Shown in pieces: positions 9,180 through 17,836 of a stretch of 45,508 nt of DNA. Source of the DNA: an uncultured bacterium (GTDB taxonomy: Bacteria > Cloacimonadota > Cloacimonadia > Cloacimonadales > Cloacimonadaceae); assembly GCA_937960795.1 (NCBI GenBank), contig CALGPA010000123.1, positions 1 to 45,508 on the forward strand, read 5' to 3'. The position numbers and the translations under genes were made by a program. Below the pieces are notes generated by a model. The model was given only the letters and a program-made list of their open reading frames with translations. It ran no database searches and was not told the origin of the DNA. Every line of letters begins with the position of its first letter. Position 1 is the stretch's first letter.

Positions 9180-9199
9180 CCACCTCGGGATAGAAGCAG

Positions 9200-9775
9200 A
9201 TGGCAAGCCACAAACCCGTAATCATCAACGAGCTCTTTGGCGAGCTGAAGATCCCCCCGGAGGGACAGCGGTGGACGGTCGTGCACACCAAGCCTCGCTG
9301 TGAGAAGAAGCTCGCGGATTATGCCGGCCAAAACTTGATCCAATATTACCTCCCTCAGATCAAGCGTAAGCGAGTCTATCAACGCCGCAAGGTAGAGACC
9401 ACGCTTCCCATGTTCCCCGGATACATCTTCATGGTCCTATCGGTCCTTGAGCGCCAGAGCATCGCCATCTCCGGGATGGCTGTTAACTTCATCCGTGTTA
9501 CCCATCAGCAACAGCTTCTTGACGAGCTTTCCCGCATTTGCTTCATATCCAAGAAGGATATGCCGATGCAAAACACAATCTGGCTTTCCAAGGGACTGGA
9601 GGTGGAGATCATCTCCGGAGCTCTGAAGGGAACACGCGGAGTGGTGGAAAACCACGACAAGATCTCGGAGCTGCGCCTGCAGGTGGATATCCTGCGCCAG
9701 GCTGTGATGGTGAAGGTAGACCCCAAAGACATCAAAATCATCGGAAAATATGAAATTGTAGAGGAAGAACAATGA
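9200..9775 (+). CDS. NusG-family antiterminator (UpxY/RfaH-like paralogue)
   Basis: The 191-residue product has the NGN domain of NusG (WTVVHTKPRCEKKLADYA, YYLPQIKRKRVYQRRK, TTLPMFPGYIFM) and a C-terminal KOW domain (GLEVEIISGALKGTRGVVE). NusG paralogues of this kind, such as RfaH and Bacteroides UpxY, sit first in long polysaccharide operons and suppress termination. Housekeeping nusG normally neighbours secE-rplK, which are not here, so a specialised paralogue is likely. Its stop overlaps the next start (ATGA), coupling it to a nucleotide-sugar epimerase and UDP-glucose dehydrogenase. The upstream ribosome site is weak. Confidence 0.85.
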   Translation: MASHKPVIINELFGELKIPPEGQRWTVVHTKPRCEKKLADYAGQNLIQYYLPQIKRKRVYQRRKVETTLPMFPGYIFMVLSVLERQSIAISGMAVNFIRVTHQQQLLDELSRICFISKKDMPMQNTIWLSKGLEVEIISGALKGTRGVVENHDKISELRLQVDILRQAVMVKVDPKDIKIIGKYEIVEEEQ

Positions 9776-10704
9776 AGATTCTCATCACCGGCGGAGCCGG
9801 TTTCATCGCTTCTCATCTGGCTGATGCCTGCATTGACGCGGGACATGAAGTGGTGATTGTAGACAATTTTCGCACAGGCTACCCCCACAACCTCAATCCT
9901 AAAGCCAAGTTCTATGAGCTGGATATCTGTGATCCCAAGCTGCACGAAGTATTTACCATCGAGCAGCCGGACATAGTGGATCACCACGCCGCACAGATCT
10001 CGGTTCCGCTTTCGATCGAAGATCCGCTCACGGACGCAGAGATCAACGTCAAGGGTCTTATCAACATCCTCCAAGCATGCGTTGCCAGCAAAGTCAAGAA
10101 GGTCATCTATATCTCCTCCGGCGGAGCAATGTATGGCGAAGCGACTGAATATCCCACCTCTGAGACCTATCTGCCCAAGCCGCTCTCCGTCTATGCCATC
10201 AACAAGATGGTGGGCGAGGATTATCTATATTTTTATGCCCATCAATATGCTTTGGACTACACGGTCCTGCGCTACGCCAATGTCTATGGCCCGCGCCAAG
10301 TCTCCCATGGAGAAGCCGGAGTGGTCTCCATCTTTGTGGAAAAACTTCTCAAAGACGAAGCGCCAATGCTAAATTGCTATCCCGATGAACCCGATGGCAT
10401 GATCCGCGACTATGTCTTTGTCAAGGATGTAGTTCGCGCAAATCTCATGGCTTTCGAAAAAGGCAGCGGCGATGCTTTCAACATCGGCACCTCTAGCCCG
10501 ACTACCACCAAAGCCCTCTATGATGAGATCGCACAGCAGCTGGGTAAAGATATGCGCCCCACAAGCTGCCAAGCCCGCAAAGGGGACTTGAAGCGGTCGC
10601 TTTTGAAGATCGACAAAGCCCGCCTTGAGCTCGGCTGGGAACCGACTTACAGCCTCAAACAGGGAATTTCCCAAGTGATAGATTATTTTCAAACTAGGAG
10701 ATAG
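9772..10704 (+). CDS. NAD-dependent nucleotide-sugar epimerase/dehydratase
   Basis: An extended short-chain dehydrogenase of 310 residues, probably acting on a UDP-sugar (UDP-glucose 4-epimerase type). The N-terminal Rossmann motif GGAGFIASHLADACIDAG, the acidic VDNFRTG end of strand two, DHHAAQISVP, ISSGGAMYGE, the catalytic Tyr141-Lys145 pair in SVYAINK, LRYANVYGPRQ and RDYVFVKDVVRA are all present. The exact substrate cannot be fixed by eye: UDP-glucuronate 4-epimerase or decarboxylase are alternatives, given the neighbouring UDP-glucose dehydrogenase. Translation is coupled to the antiterminator gene by a four-base overlap, and three bases separate it from the next gene. Confidence 0.9.
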   Translation: MKILITGGAGFIASHLADACIDAGHEVVIVDNFRTGYPHNLNPKAKFYELDICDPKLHEVFTIEQPDIVDHHAAQISVPLSIEDPLTDAEINVKGLINILQACVASKVKKVIYISSGGAMYGEATEYPTSETYLPKPLSVYAINKMVGEDYLYFYAHQYALDYTVLRYANVYGPRQVSHGEAGVVSIFVEKLLKDEAPMLNCYPDEPDGMIRDYVFVKDVVRANLMAFEKGSGDAFNIGTSSPTTTKALYDEIAQQLGKDMRPTSCQARKGDLKRSLLKIDKARLELGWEPTYSLKQGISQVIDYFQTRR

Positions 10705-10707
10705 AAT

Positions 10708-12030
10708 ATGAAACTCGCCATTATAGGATCCGGATATGTGGGGCTCACCAGTGGAGCCTGCTTTGCTGATATGGGAAACACGGTGATCTGCGTTGACAAA
10801 GACCTTCGCAAGATCGATATGCTCAAAAAAGGTGAAATCCCGATCTTCGAGCCCGGTCTGGAAGCCATGGTGCATCGCAATGTCGAAGAGAAGCGGCTCA
10901 GCTTCACCACCGATCTTGCCCATGCGGTTAAAGATTCTCAGATCATCTTCATCGCCGTCGGCACTCCTCCCGAAGAAGATGGCAGTGCGGATCTCTCCCA
11001 TGTCCTGGCTGCTGCAGAAGAGATTGCCGAATACATCGATGACTACAAGATCGTGGTCGACAAATCCACCGTCCCCATCGGCACTGCAGACAGGGTCAAA
11101 GCCCGGATCAAGTCTGTCTTGGAAAGACGCGGAATGGAAATAGACTTCGATGTGGTCTCCAATCCCGAGTTTCTCAAAGAAGGCGCTGCGATCGACGACT
11201 TTATGAAACCGGATCGGGTCGTGATCGGCTCAGAAAGCGAAAAAGCCGCAAAGCTCATGCACACCCTCTATGCTCCGTTTTGCCGCACGCACGACCGCGT
11301 GATCCAGATGGGCATTCGTTCTGCCGAAATGACCAAATACGCAGCAAATGCTCTCTTGGCAACCAAGATCTCCTTTATCAACGAAATCTCTCGCCTCTGC
11401 GAAGCTTATGGCGCGGATGTCGAGGAAGTGCGTAATGGCATCGGCAGCGATAGTCGCATCGGCTACAAATTCATCTATCCCGGAGTCGGCTATGGCGGAA
11501 GCTGCTTCCCAAAAGACATCAAAGCTTTGATCCATATGGCAAATCAAGTGGATTTTGACAGCCGCATACTCAAAGCGGTCGAAGACGTCAACAAAGACCA
11601 AAAAGAAGTGCTCATCCACAAGGTGAAAACCCACTTTGGTGATGACCTCAAGGGCAAGACCTTTGCCATCTGGGGACTGGCTTTCAAACCCCAGACCGAT
11701 GATATGCGCGAAGCTCCTTCGATCGTGATCATCAATGCACTGCTAAGAGCCGGAGCCAAGATCCAAGCCTATGATCCTGTAGCCATGGACGAGGCAAGAA
11801 GAATCTTTGGAGACACAGCCGGATTGACCCTCTGCTCCTCAGAGTATGAAGCCCTGCCAAATGCAGATGCAATGCTCTTGATCACAGAGTGGAGACAATT
11901 CCGCTATCCTGACTTCAATCGCATCAAAGCACTGCTAAAGAATCCGGTGATCTTTGACGGAAGAAACCAATATGAGCCCGATTCCGTCCGCGAAATGGGC
12001 TTTAGTTACTACGCCATCGGACGTCCCTAA
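10708..12030 (+). CDS. UDP-glucose 6-dehydrogenase
   Basis: It oxidises UDP-glucose to UDP-glucuronate with two NAD+. The 440-residue length and motifs fit the UDP-glucose/GDP-mannose dehydrogenase family: Rossmann start MKLAIIGSGYVGLTSGACFA, IIFIAVGTPPEEDGSADLS, DKSTVPIGTADRV, SNPEFLKEGAAIDDF, AEMTKYAANALLATKISFINE, and the active-site loop GVGYGGSCFPKD with Cys266. The C-terminal domain has GLAFKPQTDDMREAPS. It closes the three-gene operon and is followed by a terminator. No glycosyltransferase or polymer-export gene lies nearby in the window. Confidence 0.95.
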   Translation: MKLAIIGSGYVGLTSGACFADMGNTVICVDKDLRKIDMLKKGEIPIFEPGLEAMVHRNVEEKRLSFTTDLAHAVKDSQIIFIAVGTPPEEDGSADLSHVLAAAEEIAEYIDDYKIVVDKSTVPIGTADRVKARIKSVLERRGMEIDFDVVSNPEFLKEGAAIDDFMKPDRVVIGSESEKAAKLMHTLYAPFCRTHDRVIQMGIRSAEMTKYAANALLATKISFINEISRLCEAYGADVEEVRNGIGSDSRIGYKFIYPGVGYGGSCFPKDIKALIHMANQVDFDSRILKAVEDVNKDQKEVLIHKVKTHFGDDLKGKTFAIWGLAFKPQTDDMREAPSIVIINALLRAGAKIQAYDPVAMDEARRIFGDTAGLTLCSSEYEALPNADAMLLITEWRQFRYPDFNRIKALLKNPVIFDGRNQYEPDSVREMGFSYYAIGRP

Positions 12031-12067
12031 GAGACTATATTCCAGCAAGATACTCACTATATAGAGC

Positions 12068-12108
12068 CTGCCTCGGCACATTTATATATGCCGGGGCAGC
12101 ATTATTTT
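12068..12108 (+). terminator. Intrinsic terminator after UDP-glucose dehydrogenase
   Basis: CTGCCTCGGCA pairs with TGCCGGGGCAG (one G-U pair) around a ten-base AT-rich loop, followed by ATTATTTT. It lies 37 bases after the stop codon. Confidence 0.75.
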
Positions 12109-12227
12109 GGGGTGATGTGGTGATGATCAGTGTCATAGATTGCCAAATTCAGCCTTGATTTACCATACATAGGCGCAAGCCAAGGGCAAAGGTTGAGCTT
12201 GGTTTACACATTTTGGGAGAAACGCGT

Positions 12228-12314
12228 AAGTCCTTGTTTTCTCACCGCTTGCTCACTGCTCTAATGAGCAAGGGGTGAGGGAGGCATCAGCTACGCATAT
12301 TTTGCAAGCACTTA
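12228..12314 (+). repeat. Dispersed structured repeat, copy B (87 bp)
   Basis: It starts TAAGTCCTTGTTTTCTCACC and ends ATATTTTGCAAGCACTTA. The centre differs from copies A and C but still folds: CTCACC pairs with GGTGAG, and inside it TTGCTCA pairs with TGAGCAA. Like copy A it is preceded by CGCG. The remainder of the gene-free stretch 12031-12353 holds the preceding terminator and nothing else that I recognise. Confidence 0.8.
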
Positions 12315-12331
12315 GACTGCTGAAACACGCG

Positions 12332-12353
12332 AAAAACTCTGTTTTGTAAAACA
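12332..12353 (-). terminator. Possible weak terminator after the lipoprotein gene
   Basis: On the minus strand TGTTTTACAAAACA forms a short hairpin directly at the stop codon and is followed by GAGTTTTT. The stem is AT-rich and short. Confidence 0.35.
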
Positions 12354-12953
12354 TCAGCGCTTGAAATAGATCCAAGTACCCAATGCATCGATGGCGATGC
12401 TATCGTGAGAGCTCACAGCTCGGGGATAGAATAGATAGCCATCTTTGCCGCCTCCGGGGAGCAGCTCGCCAAAGCTGAAGTAATCCGAAAGCAAGCCATA
12501 GTAGTCATCCAGATTGCGCTCTCTATCCGACAACTGCTGAGGATCTGTCACAAAAGGATCCTGCCAATCTTCAAAATAGAATCTATCGCGCGAACTGCTG
12601 AGCACGCTTTGCAGCGGAAAGTAGTCATATTGACGCTGATCTGCGAGGATGCCAAATCCGTTTTCGGGAATCACAATTCTGCGATTTGTGAGGTTGCGCA
12701 CCTGCAGTCGGACGGGGAAAAAGCGGGAATTTGCATCGCGAAATCCCCCGCGGTAAGATTGTGGACGGATAGCTATTTGCAAGCTATCCGTCCGAATTAT
12801 CGCATATCCTTCTTCGATATGGTAGTCTCCGGGTGCCGGATGAAAAGCTTTCACGGCACAGGCGACTAAGCCAAGAAGCAGGAGGCTAGTCGTCAGTATC
12901 TTCAGTGTCGTCCCGGATATCATCGTCCGATTCTTCCACCATCTCATCATCAT
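12354..12953 (-). CDS. Predicted lipoprotein, function unknown
   Basis: The product has a hydrophobic N-terminal segment (about residues 16-31) ending in a lipobox LVAC, so it is probably lipid-anchored after export. The mature part (about 168 residues) is rich in aromatic and charged residues (RDRFYFEDWQDPF, ERNLDDYYGLLSDYF) with no recognised domain. The start is uncertain. Three ATGs in a row at 12945-12953 follow AAGGA and lie inside the gyrA tail; the ATG at 12923 gives a more usual signal length (189 residues) but no clear ribosome site. Either way it overlaps the end of gyrA, so translation is probably coupled and it belongs to the gyrB-gyrA operon. Confidence 0.7.
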   Translation of the reverse strand: MMMRWWKNRTMISGTTLKILTTSLLLLGLVACAVKAFHPAPGDYHIEEGYAIIRTDSLQIAIRPQSYRGGFRDANSRFFPVRLQVRNLTNRRIVIPENGFGILADQRQYDYFPLQSVLSSSRDRFYFEDWQDPFVTDPQQLSDRERNLDDYYGLLSDYFSFGELLPGGGKDGYLFYPRAVSSHDSIAIDALGTWIYFKR

Positions 12954-15498
12954 CGTCCTTCGCTTGGTTAGCGAGATCTTTCAGGTCAATCTTGGGGGCT
13001 TTTTTGATCTCTTCGACTTCTTTGTCGAGAGCTTCATCATTCGGATTTTCCGGCGGCACACAGGTGATGTCGTGCACTCTATCATCTGCAGTGAGATTGA
13101 TGAGTCTGACGCCCTGAGTATTGCGGCTGATGGTGGAGATATCCTTCACAGCCTGGCGGATGATCATGCCGTCGTGAGTGATGATCATCAGATCATCTTG
13201 ATCGGTGACGAGCAAGAGCGATGCCAGATGACCGTTGCGCTTGCTGGTCTTGAGCGTGATCACGCCCTTGGAGCCGCGTTTGGTGGTGGGATAGCTGGAG
13301 ATCGCGGTGCGTTTGCCATAGCCATTCTCGCTCACTGCCAGGATCGTGGCAGAATTTGGTTCGCCATTTTCGATCATCTGTTGAGCAGTGACTAGGGTCA
13401 TGGAGATCACGAAGTCATTGTCGCGCAGGCCGATTCCCTTCACGCCGCGAGTGATGCGTCCCATGGTGCGGATATCCTTTTCGCTGAAGCGATTGCAATA
13501 GCCATTGTGAGTGGCGAGCAGGATGTCGTCCGAACCCTCTGAGATCTTGGCATCGATGAGCTCATCGCCTTCCATGAGTTTGATGGCGCGGATGCCGTTT
13601 TTGCGAGGACGTGAATATGCTGAGAGAGCGGTCTTTTTGACCAAGCCACGTCTGGTGCACATCACGATGTTTTGTTCGGGATGGAAGGCTTTAAGGGTCA
13701 CAAATGCTTTGATCTTCTCGCCTTCGGAGAATTTCACGAGGTTTACGATCGCCTTTCCCCGAGCTGTGCGGCTGGCTTCCGGGATCTCATAGACCTTGAT
13801 CCAATGGCACATGCCATGATCGGTGAAGAGCAGGATGTAGGAATGCGCGCTTGCCACAAAGAGATATTGGATAAAATCCGATTCCTTAAGATTGGAAGCG
13901 CTGAGTCCCTTGCCTCCTCTGCCCTGAACTTTGTAGGTATCCACGGGCAGGCGTTTTACATAGCCATCATGGGTGATGGTGACGACCATCATGTCGTCCG
14001 CGATGAGATCTTCCATGTTAAAGCTTCCGCCATAGCCTTCAAGGATATTGGTGCGGCGAGGATCTGAGAACTTGGCATTGATCTCATTGGTCTCTTCTTT
14101 GACGACATCCATTCTTAGCTCACGATAAGTTACGAGATCTCGCAAGCGGTTGATGAGCTCGATCAATTCACGATATTCCTGTTCGATCTTCTCGAGTTCC
14201 ATGCCGGTGAGGCGCTGTAGTCTCATATCCAGGATTGCTTTGGCCTGGATCTCGGAGAGTCCAAATTTCTCTTGCAACGCGGCATTTGCTTCCGGAGGAT
14301 TTTGAGAGGCGCGGATGGTGGCAATGACTTCATCCAGATTGTCCAGCGCTATGCGAAATCCTTCCAAGATGTGCATGCGAGCTTCGGCGTTGCGCAATTC
14401 ATATTGAGTGCGTCTGAGCACCACGTCATGGCGGAATTCGATGAAGTTTGTGATCATATCCTTCATGTTCACAACTTCCGGGACACCGTCAATGAGGCAG
14501 AGATTGATCACGCCAAAAGTAGTCTGCAATTGGGTGTATTTATAAAGGAGATTGAGCACGACATTGGCGTCGTGATTGCGTTTTACTTGGATCACCACGC
14601 GCATGCCGTCACGCCCGGATTCATCGCGAATATCGCTGATTCCTTCGATCTTCTTTTCTTTGACCAGCTCGACCATGCGGTTTATAAGCAGAGTGGTGGT
14701 CACTTGATAGGGAATCGAGCGGATGATGATGCGTTCGCTGTCATTCGGCAAGACTTCCACATCAGCTTCTCCGCGCACCAAAAGGCGTCCGCGGCCGGTC
14801 TCAAAATAGTCCCGAATCCCATCAGTGCCGAGGATGTAGCCTCCCATCGGGAAATCCGGACCTTTGATATATTCCAAGAGATCCAAGGGTTCGAGATCAG
14901 GATTGTCGATCAAGGCGATGATGGCAGAGCAGATCTCGCCGATATTGTGAGGCGGCATATTCGTGGCCATACCCACGGCTATTCCTGAGGAGCCATTTAC
15001 CAAAAGATTGGGGATGCGGCTGGGGAAAACTACCGGTTCTTTGCGGGTTTCATCGTAGTTTGACTTGTAATCTACAGTGTCTTTATCCAGCTCCGAGAGC
15101 ATCTCGGTGGTGACCTTTTGCATCCGGGCTTCGGTGTAACGCATTGCTGCGGGTGGATCGCCATCGATCGAGCCGAAGTTTCCCTGTCCGTCGATCAGCT
15201 GATATCGCATGATCCAAGGCTGTGCCATACGCACCAGGGTGGGGTATACTACTTGCTCACCATGGGGGTGGTAGTTTCCGGAAGTGTCACCGGCGATTTT
15301 GGCGCATTTTCTAAAGTGTCCGCCGGGCGAGAGGTTGAGCTCGTGCATGGCGTATATGATCCTTCTCTGAGAAGGCTTGAGCCCGTCCCGGATATCCGGT
15401 AGTGCGCGTGCGACGATCACGCTCATGGAATAGTCCAGATAGGCTTGCTTCAGATGATCTTCGATCTGAGTAGTTATTAATCTTGTATTATCAGACAT
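12886..15498 (-). CDS. gyrA: DNA gyrase subunit A
   Basis: The breakage-reunion subunit of gyrase, which introduces negative supercoils. It has 870 residues, with the N-terminal RALPDIRDGLKPSQRRIIYAM, the catalytic AAMRYTE (Tyr121) and DGQGNFGSIDGD. The C-terminal beta-pinwheel has a gyrase-type box QGRGGKG (about residue 528), which marks it as GyrA rather than ParC. The tail is strongly acidic (runs of D and E in the last 25 residues). In the quinolone-determining helix the residues matching E. coli Ser83 and Asp87 are Gln82 and Pro86. The RBS GGAG overlaps the gyrB stop region, and the gap to gyrB is 11 bases. Confidence 0.97.
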   Translation of the reverse strand: MSDNTRLITTQIEDHLKQAYLDYSMSVIVARALPDIRDGLKPSQRRIIYAMHELNLSPGGHFRKCAKIAGDTSGNYHPHGEQVVYPTLVRMAQPWIMRYQLIDGQGNFGSIDGDPPAAMRYTEARMQKVTTEMLSELDKDTVDYKSNYDETRKEPVVFPSRIPNLLVNGSSGIAVGMATNMPPHNIGEICSAIIALIDNPDLEPLDLLEYIKGPDFPMGGYILGTDGIRDYFETGRGRLLVRGEADVEVLPNDSERIIIRSIPYQVTTTLLINRMVELVKEKKIEGISDIRDESGRDGMRVVIQVKRNHDANVVLNLLYKYTQLQTTFGVINLCLIDGVPEVVNMKDMITNFIEFRHDVVLRRTQYELRNAEARMHILEGFRIALDNLDEVIATIRASQNPPEANAALQEKFGLSEIQAKAILDMRLQRLTGMELEKIEQEYRELIELINRLRDLVTYRELRMDVVKEETNEINAKFSDPRRTNILEGYGGSFNMEDLIADDMMVVTITHDGYVKRLPVDTYKVQGRGGKGLSASNLKESDFIQYLFVASAHSYILLFTDHGMCHWIKVYEIPEASRTARGKAIVNLVKFSEGEKIKAFVTLKAFHPEQNIVMCTRRGLVKKTALSAYSRPRKNGIRAIKLMEGDELIDAKISEGSDDILLATHNGYCNRFSEKDIRTMGRITRGVKGIGLRDNDFVISMTLVTAQQMIENGEPNSATILAVSENGYGKRTAISSYPTTKRGSKGVITLKTSKRNGHLASLLLVTDQDDLMIITHDGMIIRQAVKDISTISRNTQGVRLINLTADDRVHDITCVPPENPNDEALDKEVEEIKKAPKIDLKDLANQAKDDDDEMVEESDDDIRDDTEDTDD

Positions 15499-15509
15499 TT
15501 AAGACTCCA

Positions 15510-17408
15510 TTATATGTCAAGGTTCTTTACATAACGGGCGTTTGCTTGGATAAACTCACGGCGAGGCTCTACCTCATCACCCATCAGGATGGTAAACATT
15601 CTGTCAGCTTCAATGGCATCATCCATTCTTACGGATATCATCTTGCGATATTCCGGATCCATGGTGGTCTCCCAAAGCTGCTCGGCATTCATCTCACCGA
15701 GACCTTTGTAGCGCTGGATGATCACACCTTTTTCTCCCATCTCTCTCCAGACGCGGTCGCGCTCTTCCTCTGTGTAGACATAGTTCTTTTGCTTGCCTTT
15801 GCGCAAAAGGAATAGCGGCGGCATGGCGATATATAGATATCCCTGCTCGATGACCGGACGCATATAGCGATAGAAGAAGGTCATGAGCAGCGTGCTGATA
15901 TGGGCTCCATCGACGTCGGCGTCCGCCATGATGATGATCTTGTGGTAGCGAAGCTTGCTTACGTCAAAATCTTGTCCAATGCCGGCACCCAGTGCCAGGA
16001 TGATGGGCTGGATCTTGTCGTTGTTGAGAACCTTGTCTACTCTGGCTTTTTCGGTGTTTAGCATCTTGCCCCAAAGCGCAAGGATGGCTTGGAAACTGCG
16101 ATCTCTGCCCTGCTTGGCAGAACCGCCTGCGGAATCTCCCTCAACCAAGAACAGCTCGGTCTGAGCAGGATCAGTGATGCTGCAATCGGCAAGTTTGCCG
16201 GGGAGTGAGCCGCTTTCCAAGACTGATTTGCGGCGAGTAAGCTCGCGAGCCTTGCGGGCTGCTTCCCGGCTGCGGGCTGCCATCACGCTCTTCATGGCGA
16301 TGTTTTTGGCTTCGGAAGGATGCTCTTCAAAATAGACCATCAGCTTTTCGTAGACCGCTGAGCCAACGATGCCTTCTACATCGGAGTTTTGAAGCTTGGT
16401 CTTGGTCTGCCCCTCAAACTGGGGATTGGCAAGCTTAACGGAGATCACAGCGGTGATCCCTTCGCGAATATCATCACCACTGGGGTTTACCTTTTCGTTT
16501 TTGAGAAGGTCGTTGTTCTTAATATAAGCATTCACGGCGGATGTGAGGCCGCGCTTGAATCCTGAAAGATGGCTGCCGCCCTCTATGGTGTTGATATTGT
16601 TTGCAAAGCTGAAAATATTCTCTTGATAGCCTTCATTATATTGAACGGATACTTCAAACTCCATTGAGTCACGGGAGGACTCGATGTGAATCGGCTTGGG
16701 AACCAGCGGCTTCTTGTTCTGATTGAGATATTCCACAAAGCTGTTGATGCCGCCATCATACTTGAAGTCATGCATTCGGTCAGTGCGCTGATCCCTAAGC
16801 AGGATGCGCACGCCTTTGTTCAAGAAAGCAAGCTCCCTGAGACGCGTGGTCAGATAGTCAAAGCTAAATTCTGTCGTTTCAAAGATCTCGGCATCAGGAC
16901 GAAAACTGACGATGGTGCCGTTGCGCTTGCTCTCACCGAGGATCTTGAGCTCAGTGACAGGAAAGCCTCTCTCAAAGCGCATGAAATATTCTTTGCCATC
17001 TTTGTGGATGCGAACTTCAAGCCACTCCGAAAGAGCATTTACCACCGATACGCCTACGCCATGCAGGCCACCGGATACTTTGTATGAATTTTGGTCAAAC
17101 TTTCCTCCGGCATGCAAGACGGTGAGCACCACCTGCACAGCCGGCATTCCCATATCCTTTTGGATATCTACAGGGATACCCCTGCCATTGTCGTCAACTT
17201 CGATATCTCCATCTTGGGTAATCGTGACTTTGATCTGATCACAAAAGCCAGCCAAAGCTTCGTCAATCGAATTGTCAACTACTTCATATACAAGGTGATG
17301 CAGACCGCGCTCGCTGGTCCCGCCGATATACATGGCAGGGCGTTTTCTAACCGCTTCCAGCCCCTTGAGCACCTTGATATTACTCGCAGTATAAGTGTTT
17401 TTTGACAT
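15510..17408 (-). CDS. gyrB: DNA gyrase subunit B
   Basis: The ATPase subunit of gyrase, 632 residues. The GHKL ATPase motifs are visible: EVVDNSIDEALAG, DNGRGIPVD, and the lid region SGGLHGVGVSVVNALS. The transducer domain follows, then the TOPRIM domain with EGDSAGGSAKQGRDR and IIIMADADVDGAHI, which bind the catalytic metals. The C-terminal segment QRYKGLGEMNAEQLWETTMDPE is typical. It is the first gene of the minus-strand gyrB-gyrA-lipoprotein operon. TOPRIM contains ALWGKMLN where E. coli has PLRGKILN. Confidence 0.97.
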   Translation of the reverse strand: MSKNTYTASNIKVLKGLEAVRKRPAMYIGGTSERGLHHLVYEVVDNSIDEALAGFCDQIKVTITQDGDIEVDDNGRGIPVDIQKDMGMPAVQVVLTVLHAGGKFDQNSYKVSGGLHGVGVSVVNALSEWLEVRIHKDGKEYFMRFERGFPVTELKILGESKRNGTIVSFRPDAEIFETTEFSFDYLTTRLRELAFLNKGVRILLRDQRTDRMHDFKYDGGINSFVEYLNQNKKPLVPKPIHIESSRDSMEFEVSVQYNEGYQENIFSFANNINTIEGGSHLSGFKRGLTSAVNAYIKNNDLLKNEKVNPSGDDIREGITAVISVKLANPQFEGQTKTKLQNSDVEGIVGSAVYEKLMVYFEEHPSEAKNIAMKSVMAARSREAARKARELTRRKSVLESGSLPGKLADCSITDPAQTELFLVEGDSAGGSAKQGRDRSFQAILALWGKMLNTEKARVDKVLNNDKIQPIILALGAGIGQDFDVSKLRYHKIIIMADADVDGAHISTLLMTFFYRYMRPVIEQGYLYIAMPPLFLLRKGKQKNYVYTEEERDRVWREMGEKGVIIQRYKGLGEMNAEQLWETTMDPEYRKMISVRMDDAIEADRMFTILMGDEVEPRREFIQANARYVKNLDI

Positions 17409-17836
17409 AATGTATTGTCTCCTATATGTTTAAGACTGCGTTATGGGTGCCTCGTGCAGCTTGCGAAATCATCACCAGCCGTGAGCACCCTTATCTCTTT
17501 ACCAGATAAAATTATAGTGCATATTTGTCAAGAAGTTTCTCAAAATATATTCGGCTTGTAAGTGCCATCATAACAGCTATTTAGCAATGCGCGCAAAAGA
17601 AGAGCAAAAATAGGCTGAAACTCCGGTCCTGCTCAGGACAATCAAGAGGGAGTACTGCGAGCCCTTTCCCAGCTAAAAATGCACCGAAATACGGTGATCT
17701 CACGAGCGACTCAGGGGATCATCACAGACTTTGCTACCAAAAGGTATGGGTGAGATTATTTGATACTTGCCAAAGATCTTTGCTTGCTTAGTATTTATAA
17801 CAAACACTACTGAACAAAGTCATGGAGGAAAACACA
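17409..17836. promoter_or_regulatory. Divergent intergenic region of gyrB and the CoA-disulfide reductase
   Basis: No gene is seen in these 428 bases. On the minus strand TTGACA (17526-17531) is followed by the AT-rich TATAATTTTATCTG, but the only good -10 (TATAAT) is just nine bases away, so the exact gyrB promoter is unclear. A GGGTGC/GCACCC inverted pair (about 17446-17490) lies in the gyrB leader. On the plus strand GGAGGAAAACACA just before 17837 is a strong ribosome site. Confidence 0.4.

Noticed and set aside
8223..9206. A 327-codon open frame on the minus strand opposite ahcY.
   Set aside because: It is fully antisense to an unmistakable ahcY, has no ribosome site and its His-rich composition is the shadow of ahcY codons.
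14272..14988. A 238-codon frame on the plus strand opposite gyrA.
   Set aside because: Antisense shadow of a conserved gene; composition and lack of a ribosome site give no support.
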